Source: Symsagittifera roscoffensis
Lineage: Eukaryota; Xenacoelomorpha; Acoela; Convolutidae
DNA length: 64,000 bases
Assembly: GCF_963678635.1 (NCBI RefSeq)
Contig: NC_087071.1
Span: 6,649,624 to 6,713,623 of the forward strand
Direction of reading: 5' to 3'
The position numbers and the translations under genes are program-made. Positions 47,550 to 58,300 of this stretch are shown piece after piece (within the stretch, counting starts at the first letter, position 1; every line of letters begins with the position of its first letter). The notes beneath the pieces are model-generated. The model did not search any database. It worked only from the letters and a program-made list of their open reading frames with translations, and was not told the DNA's origin.

Positions 47550-47971
47550 AAAATAATTTATTCAATCAACCCCGCACTGACAATAACGGATTAAGAGCAA
47601 TTTTAGTATAAAAAAGTTAGGTTGATTTAATTTAGATTGATTTTAGTATGAAAAAAGTAAAAAGGTTAAATAAAACAGATAAAGATTGATTTGGATCGAT
47701 TAAAAATCGATTTAAAATGATCATAAATCCCAGCTAAAATAAACTGATCCAAATCGATTTAAACCGATTTAAATCCATTTTTCCAGTCATTATTAGTTTT
47801 TGTTTTTAAGGGAATTAAAACGGATTGTAATGTTTAAACTTCATGTTTCATCAGTTCCGAGTTTTTATTGCATTTATTCAAGGCCTATCATTTTTGTTTT
47901 TACTTCCATAGCGTATTGTAGCTTTGAAAAAACCAAATAAAAAGAACAAATATTGATAAACTTCTAGGATT

Positions 47972-47997
47972 TCAGTGCATAGTTTGGCCTCGTAATG
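47972..47997 (+). mobile_element. Solo right end of the GAGGCC MITE
   Basis: TCAGTGCATAGTTTGGCCTC followed by GTAATG matches the right terminus of the MITE at 57538-57741 (CCAGTGCACAGTTTGGCCTC). No left end is present. It lies 98 bp upstream of a lectin fragment. Confidence 0.6.
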
Positions 47998-48095
47998 ATT
48001 TGAGTATGAAAATTATCACGATCAAAACTAACATGATGAAACTATCATTAATTATTATCATTACTTAAGCAATATTCAGTGAAGATTTTTTGAAG

Positions 48096-48226
48096 GTATG
48101 TGGAGCAATGGGCAGCCTGACAATGAAGCTAAAGCGTGTGTGAACATCTGGGGCGCATCTGGAGGTCTGAACGACATTGGGTGCAGTCACCGCGACCCAG
48201 TTTTCTGCGAGGTTGTTCTCAAGTAA
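48096..48226 (+). CDS. C-type lectin-like domain, C-terminal exon
   Basis: From the GT at 48096 the frame reads (G)MWSNGQPDNEAKACVNIWG, then ASGGLNDIGCSHRDPVFCEV and VLK before TAA 48224-48226. This is the canonical C-terminal half of a Caenorhabditis clec domain: WSNGQPDN region, C-V-x-I-W-G, GLNDIGC, PVFCE, with three cysteines in the expected spacing. It joins in phase to the middle fragment at 37773-37908 (PMPE-G-MWSNGQ). The sequence before it, TTTTTTGAAGGT, is a poor acceptor, and the same GAAGGT string stands at the end of the middle fragment. That fits either a 10.2-kb intron or a break with microhomology. Codons are well conserved and undamaged. Confidence 0.7.
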
Positions 48227-49499
48227 AAACTTGTAAAGAAAAGATTACATTAAATTTCAAATCAGTACATTGATTCGATTGATGTGTTTTCAGAGCAACT
48301 TTTTTCGCAAATCCAAAAAACGGCATACGTTTTAGAGTTGATATTCTGCGTGCATGTTTGATCATAAAAAACAAGACTTGAGAAGATAGTCAGATAATTG
48401 TCATAGAATATTTGAGAATTGTTGCATGACTCTTATCAAATTCGAATCAACCGTTAAGGAATCGAAAAAAAGCGACCATGTGTTTTTGGCTTCAGATCAA
48501 AAACTTCCTGCCATTTGAGTTTGATTTGAACTAATGGTTTTATAATAAACCTAATAAATATGCCGTTTCATCCATAATGACGTTTTTCGAGCTGTATATA
48601 GTCAATTTGCTCAATCATTTTTTTCATAAAGTAACCAACGAAACAAAGACAGGAAAAAAATTGTAGTTCTAAACTGTTTTTATGATAGTAAAGGTATCGG
48701 AATTTCTTGCAAACTCATCCAAAATTTGTTAAGTCGCTTCGAAATTTTTGTCTGGTTAAGCAAAAGATACTTTTATCAAATTTCAAAAAAAACCCTCTAC
48801 GAAAAGACGAAAAGACTCTTTTATCTACGAAAAGACTCTTTTATCTATTAGCTAGAGGTTATGTGGTCATGGCGTATTGATAATGTGAGTTTATGTCCGG
48901 GGTGGCTCACTCATAGAATAATTTCAGATAAGGTACACCACCTGTTTGTCACGCTATCTTATTTTGGTCCTGATAGGTTCGTGCAATTTCTTAGTCTAAT
49001 CCCAACCTTAATCTAACTATTATGTCTCCTAGTCTCAATAGATCTAGTGTATACTGGTATTTGCGAAGTAAGATACTTGCGATGTCAGAAACTGTTCTGG
49101 ATAAGAACGACTGTTTGCTAAGATATTTATTTTTTGTTCTGTTGCTGAAACTATGAACAGTTTCAGCTATACAATTTATAGTAAGTGTTAGTTATTGACC
49201 CTAATTCGTTAGTTAGAAAAGTTTTACACAGACAGTTTTATCAATAAATTAGTTGGATATAAGTCGTACTTTTAAACCGATTAAACTGATTAGTAAGAGG
49301 TGAGGGGGGACATCAACTCTAGTAAGAGGTGGGGGGGGGTTTGGTGTGCGATCTATAGGTAACTTTTTATAATTTTTCAATAACTCGATTGAAAATAGGA
49401 AAAATAGAATTTAAGCGAAAAGAAATAAAACAAAATAACTAAATTAAGTTTAACAAAATTATGAAAAAATGAAAACCTCACACAAAAATATTTGAATGA

Positions 49500-49725
49500 A
49501 TAGGTTATAATCCATTATAATCGATTAAAATGGATTATTTTTCTTTTGAAATTTTTTTTTGAATATAATCGAATATAATCGATTATAATCGATTATTTTG
49601 GTACTTTATTGCTTTAAAAAAATATTATCATTATAATCCATTTTCAATCGATTATAATCGATTATTTTTGTTATTTTGTAGAGATTGACAATAAAAATCC
49701 AATATAATCGATTATTATCCATGAA
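49500..49725. repeat. TAATCGATTA simple palindromic repeat
   Basis: ATAATCGATTATAATCGATT and variants (AATCCATTATAATCGATTAA) occur in several clusters separated by T-rich spacers. The unit is self-complementary, so the tract can form many small cruciforms. Confidence 0.7.
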
Positions 49726-49742
49726 ACTTCAGTGCGGGTTAG

Positions 49743-51526
49743 GCTTTCCTTGTCTGTTTCTGTAAATTTCACAAATATTCAACAATAATTGATTAAATTG
49801 GTTTATCACATTCTTAGTTTACTGGGCAAAAAAAACGGACTTTTTTAGGCAATTAAAACTGTTGTAATCAGTTTTAAAACACTTAATTCAGTTGTCTATT
49901 TTTCAAAATCAGGCAAAAACTTTCTAATTTTAAGGAAATTCGAAACAATGGTTAAAAAGTGTTTTTTTTTTCTACTTCATTCCTTGAAAAACTACTTTCC
50001 TATTTTGAATTTTTTGTTCATTTTGTTTTTTTTCGCTGCCCTTTTTCTACCTTCATAAATTTACGCTTTTCTTTCGCGTGTAACATCAGGAGTTGGAACT
50101 GAACTATACAACTTTTTTATATCAAAAGAAATTTTTTTTCTGCCCCCATGTCTCTTTGCTGTCAATTTCTCAGCGTAATAAGTGGAAGTGCGTTGGCTTC
50201 GGGGGTTGGGTCGGGGGAGGGGTTTGTTTGTTTGGGAAAAAAGATAAATAGAAAAAATAGCTTAAATTCATGATAAAGTGCATGAAAAAACGCACAATTC
50301 TGCCTAAAAAAAAGTTGCACAATTTTAGCTAATTCAAGCTCATAATGATTCATTTTAGTTTGTTATTTTTGAATTTCCTTGAAGCGTTGTTGCTTCCAAA
50401 TACTGCTCTAAAGTGTTTTGAAAACGAGAAGCAATAGCAAGTCAAACAAAAAGCAAAGATCTATTTTTTTCTAATGATTTTCGGCCTATTCATGATCGCA
50501 ATGCGTTCAATTTTTCATCGGCTCCTCAAGATTTGACAATAATGGCAAAGATTATTTAGCCCGGATTCTTTCTTTTTTGAAAAAAAAAATCAAGTTTTCA
50601 GTAATTAAAATAATTAGATGTTTCAGGGTTTCTATTGGGTCAAAGACAAATTGATTTTTGTTGCGATTGTATGGCAGAAAAAAATAGAGTTAATAAAAAT
50701 TGGAGACCAATTTAGGTTCTTGTGGAATTATAATTAGATTTTTGCTAGTTTGATATAAAACATTGCCTAAGTTGGTTGCACCTGATGGAATATATTCTAA
50801 CTTTTCGCCTATAGTTTTACCTTTATAACCTGTTTCCATCCGGGTAACTTTATCGCGAGTATGCTAGTTGACTCCATTTTTGACTCCATAATTCAAAAAC
50901 AAAACTATTCGCTGAGCAAGAGGCCTAAGACTTTCCCACAATCACTGACCTTGCAGTACCATTTCTCTTGATCATTTTTGATGCATCTCATCAAGAGTTC
51001 GTTATCTTGCTTAAAAAAACAGTGTATTCAACGCAAAAGAACACTGAATAAGACTTCTGCATAAACCGTTTCCATACAATCCCTCGCTATCCCTTCCCAA
51101 ATGTTTCTGTACCGAACACAATTTGCAATAAAGCCTAATTTGACTCAATTAACATTTTCAATTAACCTTTAATTATTGCAAATTTTTTTGTGAGTAAAAA
51201 CACACAAAATACTACCAACATGTCTTTTGTTCGCCTGTAGCACAATGTATACAGAATGCAGGTTGTTACATGGTTTTATTGCAATTTGTTACATAGTTAG
51301 AGGTGTTTTCTAATAGATATTCTAGTAGCTAGAAGAAGAATCCCAAAATAACCGCCCTTAAAGTACACCTTTAGAAAAAACTAAAACTATTTGCGGATTT
51401 TAAAAAACTATTAGTTTTTGTCGTTTAAGCGTTTAAAAATAGGTTAGTCAATAAGTTTGTTATACAAAAATTAATATAGCTGGTTAGGAGGTTCATTTTT
51501 GATTATTTGCATTTTTTTGGCATTGA
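49743..51526. other. AT-rich DNA, no gene seen
   Basis: No supported coding frame. The minus-strand frame at 50162-50353 has no motif and depends on a proline-rich chance stretch. There is no detectable block A/B homology before about 51527. Confidence 0.4.
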
Positions 51527-51539
51527 AGTTTCAAAAAAT

Positions 51540-52027
51540 CAAAAAAGAATTGGGAGAAATATTTGGTTCCAAATATCCTACTAGGGGAAAGCATACTCGG
51601 AAACGTCCTTTCAACTATTAAGAATAAACGATTCGGGACAATTTGAAAGATTTCAACAGGTCTATCTTAGTGAATAAGAAGGAGAGGCAATATAGGCAAT
51701 CCGGAATACTGTTATACACGATGCTGAAAACTTTGGACTCGTACCTATATATGGAGCCAAATCTGGTAAAGAATCAACTATGAATCAGTAGCTCGACATC
51801 TGTAATAGGGTTTATGAAGTAGCATCATACAACATGAGGAGGGTGTTTGTCACAATCAAGAAGTATAATGTGAACAAGCCGCCCTACTTTCAGATTTGAC
51901 TCTTCACTGCAAATAAATTGAAGACTTGAAGCAAGTTTCATATGTCAACTATACTTCGAATGAATTCAAAGATCTCTCCCAAATTTTGAGAGACTTTACG
52001 TTTGTTGATAATTGTAAGTCTCAATAG
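51540..52027 (+). pseudogene. Broken copy of the PC4-like frame
   Basis: Homologous to 730-1245. In-frame stops appear early (GTGAATAAGAAGG, GGCAATATAGGC) and later (AATCAGTAGCTCG, AGATTTGACTC). The end TAG at 52025 is 3' of GTTGATAATTGTAAGTC, as in block A. Protein-level likeness survives between the lesions (LCTYIWSQIW-type frame shifts aside), so it is a decayed paralogue. Confidence 0.65.
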
Positions 52028-52535
52028 AGCTTTGTATGGTTATGTATGTTAGGTAATTGAAATAATATTTGTTCAAAACTATTGTTTCTCACTGAAGTAT
52101 ATTTAGAGCTTTGATATCTGGGGAAAAGTCAGACAAAGCAAACAATTTAATTCAAATAACATAAAACATTGATCAATCATCAGTTAGTTTTTCAGTTATT
52201 GCTTAAGAAATTACTGAAAAACTAATTTTTTGACTTTTTTTGTTTAAATTTAACTTAATTTCGTCTTATTTGAACAGAACTACAAACAAGAACGTAGTTG
52301 AAAACCTTATCAATTTTTTCTGAATATATGTATTTCATTGGTTTTTTTTCTTTTTTCTTGTCATAGTTCGAAATTTTGATTGGCTACATCATGATTGGCT
52401 GCTTCAATTTTCTAAAGGAGGAAAAACTCTTTTATGGTGATCAAAATTACAAAAAAAAATTTTAAAAAATATAACAGTTTGAGTTTTTTAATTTTCTTTG
52501 TTCATTTCAGTAAGAAAAATGTTTCTATCAAAAAC

Positions 52536-52768
52536 ATTTTCAATGTGTGAAACGGATATTCGTCAGTTTTAAAATTGAACTACCGCAAAAAACTACAAGA
52601 GTGGTGGACAGATGATGTTGATGGTGATTGTATTAGTTTTAACTTGCATAGAATTACAGAAAATTCACTATTTTTGTGAAAAATATGGAGAAGATTTTTA
52701 AGAAAAGAAGAGTACTGCCCGATTTATCAAGAGTGTTTTTATTTCGAAGAGTTCTTATTTCAGATTTA
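52536..52768 (+). pseudogene. Broken copy of the WWTDDVDGD frame
   Basis: Matches 1738-1989. The block keeps the upstream TTTCAGTAAGAAA and the AGAGTGGTGGACAGATGATG core, but contains stops (CAGTTTTAAAATTGAAC, TTTTTGTGAAAAATATGG). Confidence 0.55.
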
Positions 52769-52806
52769 AAGACCTGTTAATAAAAACCATAACAAGGAAA
52801 GAGCCT

Positions 52807-52956
52807 ATGAAACAAAAATTGAGGATAAAGGAAATCAATTCGAGTATTGTTTTGAATTTCACACAAATACAAATACCAGATTTGTCAGAAGATCTTTTAA
52901 TCGATTATCCAAGTTTAAAAGAATTCCGGTTGTTTATACTACAATATACCAAATAG
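52807..52956 (+). CDS. 49-codon frame with LLIDYPSLKE motif, block B
   Basis: ATG 52807 to TAG 52954. It is homologous to the frame at 2012-2203 and shares the LLIDYP core, with different ends because of indels. It is open over its whole length, unlike its neighbours in block B, but 49 codons can stay open by chance. Function unknown. Confidence 0.18.
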   Translation: MKQKLRIKEINSSIVLNFTQIQIPDLSEDLLIDYPSLKEFRLFILQYTK

Positions 52957-53269
52957 AAAACAAAAAAAAATGTATATTTTGGTAATTTCTTTTTTCACTG
53001 GTTAGAAAAAAAAACAAAGCAATAAAGTTATGATAACAATTTTGAATTTTGATTTCAGTATCAAAAAAGAAAATATACCAGACAAAAACTCTAATCTATC
53101 TTACTTTGGTGTCAAAATTTTATGTTATTTATGTTAGAAGTTTTTTTCAAAAAAATTGGTTGACTGGGAAGTTTCATAAACATAGCTTTGTTTTGATCTA
53201 CAAAATGTTTTAAAATCGGTGATTACTTCATTCTAATTTGTTAAGACCACAAAAATTACCTGTGAAGGA

Positions 53270-53470
53270 ATGCTTGATTCTGATTGGTTAATATCAAAAA
53301 GCCAAATAATCCTTATAAGTAATGCTCGATTCTTGAAGGTTGATATTGAAAAAGGTAAAACTCCTTACTAGTAATGCTTGTTTCTTATTGGTTGATATCA
53401 AAAAAAGATAAAAATTTCTTTATAAAAGTTGCTGGATTCTGATTGGATGATATCAAAACAAAATTTTTGA
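53270..53470. repeat. About 52-bp minisatellite with CCAAT motif, block B
   Basis: TTCTGATTGGTTAATATC, TTCTTGAAGGTTGATATT, TTCTTATTGGTTGATATC and TTCTGATTGGATGATATC recur at about 50-bp spacing, the counterpart of 2440-2700. Confidence 0.6.
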
Positions 53471-53654
53471 AAACTCCATGGCTAGACTGGATAATTTTTT
53501 TCATCTTTGTGAAATAGGATGATATCCATTTTGATTGTCTTTCACCTTACAAACAATTTATTCAGAAATTCGCTGTTTTTATTTAATTTTATTAAATTTT
53601 TGAAGCTTCAACTAAATTCTAAATCTCCCAATTTTTCTCAAGATCTTTCCTGAG

Positions 53655-53912
53655 ATGTCGTGACTGAATAGAAACGAAAGAATTGAATGTCTTGAATGTG
53701 GCAGAGAATATACTCGTAAAGATGCGTCAAGACATCGTAGAACCTATGGTCCTTTGTAGTGTTCGAATTGTAACTTTTATACTTTAACTTCGGATACTTA
53801 TACCAGCGAGGAACTCACTAATCATTTCAAGAACAAGTATTCTATTTTTCAACAAAATGTCAAATTATGTGCTCAACAGTCACCATACACATTCCAAGAG
53901 AAGAAAAAAGTA
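53655..53912 (+). pseudogene. Broken copy of the zinc-finger frame
   Basis: Homologous to 2888-3118. Codon 3 is TGA, and the first finger keeps CLECGREYTRKDASRH but its second histidine region is changed and followed by TAG. An 18-bp insertion (ACTTCGGATACTTATACC) sits in the second unit. The CSNCNFYT sequence is still readable. Not functional as a finger protein. Confidence 0.75.
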
Positions 53913-55348
53913 ATTTTTTATTATAAATTTAAGAAAAATTACTATGAAAAATCATTTTACTGAGACTGAAATACAATTGTGATGAATTTGAAAAATTCTT
54001 GCAGTTTTTTCATCACAATTCTTGATCTGACGTTTTTTTAAGTTTTGATTGACAATACAAATAGCAAAATCCGAGTTCAAATTGTCGTGAAAATTTCCAT
54101 GGAAATCGATCTGATAATCTTTAGTCAACAGTAAAAACTCCATTGTTTGCAAGCTTGCGGAACGATGTTGTAATGAATTTGCAGTAACAGTGCATAACAT
54201 ATGCTAATGAGTGGTAACTGTTTAAATGCTGGAGTAACTGTAGTAACAGAAAGTAACTGTTTAAATGCTGGATAAAGATTAAACATCGATTAATTGAAAG
54301 GTTTTGCTTATTGCCATTTTAAAATTTTCCCTTTAGAAATTATATAAGTGCTCATAGAGTAGTGCGTTATTAAGCAGATAATGGGGGTTGATTTATTGAG
54401 AATAAAAGTTTTCTACTGTGTTTGTTTTGACGATTTCAGTAAGTAAATTGATAAGTGACCTGGAAAAGATGAAAAATTGTATGTATGTGCCAACCTTTGA
54501 AAAATTCAAGATAATAATATACATTATTCTCAACCAGAATTTACTTCATTATTGAAAATCAGACTTGAAACAGTAATGTAAAATTATCACATTGAGAAAA
54601 TCATTTAAAGACTTTCAGCAAAAGATTTATGGTATTAGTTCAGCTTCGAATTTTTGAACGTTGGTTAAAACGATACATTTTCCATCTAAAATTAAGTTTT
54701 CAACTAAAATGTAATTCAAAGTGAATTAACTTGGTAGATAGTGGATGAAGCAGAAACTGAGGAAATGCTAAAATGAAAAAAAAACTCATATTAAATCTCT
54801 AGGAGTTCTGAGATAATTTTACTAAAACTTAGCTTATAAACCCTAATTTGAGGAAAACTCCGACATAAAAAAGTCAAAGATTTGTATGTATATGTAATTC
54901 ATTAGAAAAGTTTGTTATCATTTGATATATATGAAACTTTATAAGAAAATTCAGATGTTTTGAGGATAATTTTTGTAAAGTAAACCCAGTCCGGCAGCTT
55001 TCAAGATCTACATTCCATTTTTTTACTATGGAGTTTTTTGTCTATATAAAATCGGAAAATATTAAAACTGTTTCGTTTTGCATTTGATTTTCTTTGCCCT
55101 ATCAATTTTTTGAGACGCGCTCTTTTTTTTGAGACGCGATTACTTTGCTTATTTCCGGAGGTTTTTAGATTATAACTAATAAAGCTGCTCTTAATTTGTT
55201 CTTAAATCGTAAAAATACACCTTTATTTTCTTATCTTTTACATATTTTTTGAATGCTCTAACTAGCACCGATTCTTTCTCTTTTAGTTTTTTTGAGATAA
55301 CTTCTGTCAAAATTTAGGAAAAAAAGCGATTTAATAAACAATTTGCAA

Positions 55349-55970
55349 GAAAAGTGATAGTTATTGACCCCAAAAATTAGAATTTGCTTGAATAACTTAC
55401 TGTAGCAACTGAACAATGGAAATTTGAGGAAGACATTTACAATTTTTATCATAATAATCAGACGGTATCAGTTCTAATTTCATCTTTACCAGCAAATTGT
55501 TTGCTCAATTGATACCATTTTCCTCCTAAATTCTCCAGTTCTGACTACATTTTCTTGCAAAATGTGTTCAATAGCGAACACATGCATTAAGCAGAAAGCA
55601 GGAATAACCTTAAAACATAGAGCATTTCTACAGAAAATCATGAAAAAATGACTATTTTTCTAGAAAAGTGATAGATATTTATCCCAAAAATTGTATTTTT
55701 GCTTGAATAGTTTACTGTAGCACCTAACAAGGGAAACTTGAGGCAGACATTTACTATCTTAATAATCAGATGTTATCAGTTCTATTTTATCTTTGCCCTC
55801 AAATTGTTCGTTCAATTGATACTAATTCCCTCCTAAATTCCCTAAATGCAACTAAATTTTCTTGCAAACTGAGTTCGATAGCGAAAACAGAAACCAAGAG
55901 TAACCTTAAAAGATAAAGCATTTCTACGGAAAAACCATGAAAATTATGTTGCAGAAGAAACAGACAGATG
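55349..55970. repeat. Two tandem 314-bp units inside block B
   Basis: GAAAAGTGATAG at 55349 and 55663 starts each unit. The landmarks are those of the three-unit array at 4713-5650. Confidence 0.75.
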
Positions 55971-57038
55971 ATGAAGAAGATTTCGTTGAATTTGAGCCAA
56001 TACCGAATAAACTTTTTTGAAAAGTTTATTCCATATTTAGTCGTTTGTAGCAATTAACTGTTCTTTTTTCATCATTGATCTGAAATTCATCATCATTAAC
56101 AAGAAAAACTTCTCAGAAGTTGTAGTTTTTGTTTAAATTTGGGTTAATAATTCAAAAAAAACTGAGGAAGGGTTATATCATAGAGTTTGATTTAAGAAAT
56201 TTGTAGAATATTGCTCTTAGTGTTCATTTGAACTAAGAATCTTTCTTCAATTTTCCCTGATTTGGACAGAAAATCAGTTAATTACCAAAATAAAGGAAAA
56301 TGGAAAATTTTGGATAGATTCGATTAATTTTTTTTACTTTCTCAAAACATACGATTAACTTCACTATTTTTCAGAGAAGAGAATTTAGAAGTTTTAATAT
56401 AGCTCCAGCTATTGTGAGTTTTCTTGATAATGATGAGGGCATTATAAAACCGCGTTCTAGCTCGAATCAGGATAAAACTTATTGTATTTCTTTTTTTTAT
56501 TTGAAAAGTTTAGAAAAATCCAAAACTCATTCATTTTTTTGTACCATTGTCTCAACATGATGCCGCTTTAAATACAATTTGAACTCAATTTTAAGCTCTG
56601 TACGTACGTATATTGTTTCAATTAGAACAGAAGCAACAAAAAACTAGCCAAAGCCTTGAGATTTCTGCAGTTTTTCCAAAAACTTGAAGTTTTGCAATTT
56701 TTTCCACAAACTCTGACTATTTTCCAAGTTTCAGTAGGTTTCAGCATAGTTTCAGGTGGATAGAAAATAATATTATTCTATGAAATAGGTCGAATTATAG
56801 CTAATCTTATCGTGTTTTGAAGTTTTTTGAACTGTTTTCAACATTTTTGATAAAAATTCAAAGTTTTTACCCAAAAATCTTACCGTTGACTTACCATGTA
56901 TCAAAAACCTATAAAATTTACAATCTACACGTGATTAACAATTATTTTTTTCCAATTAGATAACGCGCGCCGAGATTTGCGCGAAAAAATTAAGCAATTC
57001 TACACTAAATCCCAAAAAAAAAAACGTTTTTCTTACGA

Positions 57039-57504
57039 TTATCTTTCCATCACATTCATATGTGGTTCTTCAAGTTCACCCCCTTTAGCCTCAACATCTA
57101 CTACTGTCACTAGTGGTTGATCCTGAATCGCTAAAGAGTTTAAAAAGATTTCTTTTCCGATTCCGACAGTTCGAATGTGCGGTTTCCTTTGACATAGATG
57201 AAAGGTTCTTGCAAGTTGGTATAGTACCAGTCTAGCAACATTCTCTGCGTTTTTGTGGCGATAGGGCCTCACATTGAATGTGAGCGTTTTTCAGCAAACT
57301 AGGAACTTTTTTGAAGCTCGTGACTGCCCCAATTGTTCAAATTTTTGCGCTCCACCAAATCGCGACAGATAACTACGACAAGTTTCCAGCTGCTGCTTCT
57401 GCTGTCCAATATGATTTTTATATGCATACCCCAGCATTTTTCATGAGCAAAATAGGATAATTCATGACTGTAACTGCACAATCGTTACTTTCAAGAAGTC
57501 TCAT
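57039..57504 (-). pseudogene. Minus-strand coding remnant, family not recognised
   Basis: Reading on the minus strand from ATG 57504: RLLESNDCAVTVMNYPILLM, then KNAG, then stop. A +1 frame change gives HIGQQKQQLETCRSYLSRFG, GAQKFEQLGQSRASKKFLVC, a TGA, and in the same frame KTLTFNVRPYRHKNAENVAR, LVLYQLARTFHLCQRKPHIR, TVGIGKEIFLNSLAIQDQPL, VTVVDVEAKGGELEEPHMNV MER and a stop at 57039-57041. This is a long run of protein-like sequence damaged by one shift and one stop. It has no visible introns apart from a 28-bp gap too short to be one, so a processed or decayed pseudogene is likely. It starts where block B ends. Confidence 0.45.
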
Positions 57505-57537
57505 TGTTTTATTCGTCAATTAAATTGATCCTTCAAA

Positions 57538-57741
57538 CATTAAGAGGCCAAACTTTGCATTTTGTGCATTGTAAGCGGATTCCGCAACAAGGACCCTCCC
57601 TTTGTTCTTCTTTTGTTCTTTCTTTTCCTTTGATCGTTCCGACAAAGATTTAACCTTTGCTTAAAGACTTGTCTCTGGAATCCAGGAACATGCAGACACA
57701 AAATTGTGCGCCTATCCAGTGCACAGTTTGGCCTCGTAACG
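57538..57741. mobile_element. About 204-bp MITE, GAGGCCAAACT ends
   Basis: Second full copy of the MITE at 37432-37633. The ends CATTAAGAGGCCAAACT and AGTTTGGCCTCGTAACG are imperfect. The interior shares TAAGCGGATTCCGCAACAAG and TCTCTGGAATCCAGGAACA. The flanks show no clear TA pair, so this copy is older. Confidence 0.75.
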
Positions 57742-57962
57742 AAAAGTCATATATCTTTTTTGTAGATTCGTCGTATAGTTAGTGTTCTGTTTTCGCAGTT
57801 TTCCAGTTCTCGCAAAATAAAAAAAAATTGTTACGTGTGTGGCCTTTGTAATCCAGAAAACAGTAACTTCACTTGTTTTGACCTTCAGTTTTTGTCCATT
57901 TTTATAATAACGTCCGTTTTGGTTGACTTCGACCCATCGTGCACTTTACTTCTTTGAACGAA

Positions 57963-58095
57963 ATGCCTATCACCATTCCGTTCAAATGGCCAATTGAAAT
58001 TTCTCGAGGAGTTTTGAAGACATACAAGGCCTCCTTTGAATCTCAGAAAAACAAAACTATTTACGAAAAAAATTCTCTTTGGAATTCAACTTTTT
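57963..58095 (+). CDS. Coding-like fragment cut by a MITE
   Basis: ATG 57963 reads PITIPFKWPIEISRGVLKTY, then KASFESQKNKTIYEKNSLWN STF up to the MITE that starts at 58096. Taking out the MITE and one copy of its 8-bp target duplication, the same frame would go on only about 10 codons to a stop. No family recognised. Confidence 0.2.
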
Positions 58096-58300
58096 GGCTC
58101 TTTTTCCTTTCCCCACCCCCCCACCTCACACAAACATGCATTTTATAGTCTAACCAGTGGTTTTACAAGGTTAATTATGAAGACCAAATATGTTTGTTAT
58201 GGTCTAATCAGTCTGCATGTCAATTTTCATGACAATCGGACAAAGTGAACAGTAATTTGAAATTGAAAATTTTGCAGGTGGAGGAAAAGGAAAAAGAGCC
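58096..58300. mobile_element. 205-bp MITE, GGCTCTTTTTC ends, 8-bp duplication AACTTTTT
   Basis: Inverted ends GGCTCTTTTTCCTTTCCCC and GGAAAAGGAAAAAGAGCC, both followed inside by CACCT/AGGTG. AACTTTTT stands on both sides. The interior contains GGTTTTACAAGGTTAATTAT and CATGACAATCGGACAAAGTG. An 8-bp duplication points to hAT-like (or P/Merlin-like) mobilisation. No transposase. Confidence 0.9.

Larger units (their letters stand above)
47568..49742. mobile_element. 2.2-kb segment with inverted ACCC-GCACTGA ends
   Basis: AACCCCGCACTGA at the left and TCAGTGCGGGTTAG at the right form a 12-13-bp inverted pair with one mismatch. Inside each end lie degenerate ATCGATTTAAA (left) and ATAATCGATTATAATCGATT (right) simple repeats. 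A lectin fragment sits inside. Either this is one large element that carried host sequence, or it is two smaller elements of one family on either side of it. No transposase seen. Confidence 0.4.
51527..57058. repeat. Segmental duplication, block B (partner at 0.77-6.88 kb)
   Basis: Direct, diverged copy of block A, recognisable from TTTCAAAAAATCAAAAAAGA to CTTTCCATCACATTC. It is about 0.6 kb shorter, mainly through fewer tandem units (two 314-bp units against three, one 131-bp unit against two, a shorter minisatellite near 56.7 kb). Two of its frames are broken by stops. Confidence 0.85.

Noticed and set aside
48780-48850. Short direct repeat CGAAAAGACTCTTTTATCTA
   Set aside because: A simple 20-odd-bp duplication with no wider structure.
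3887-54573. CTGTTTCA, the 21U-RNA upstream motif, at 41858 (+), 3887 and 54566 (-)
   Set aside because: Three exact 8-mers in 64 kb on two strands is about the chance expectation, and two are the block A/B copies of one site.
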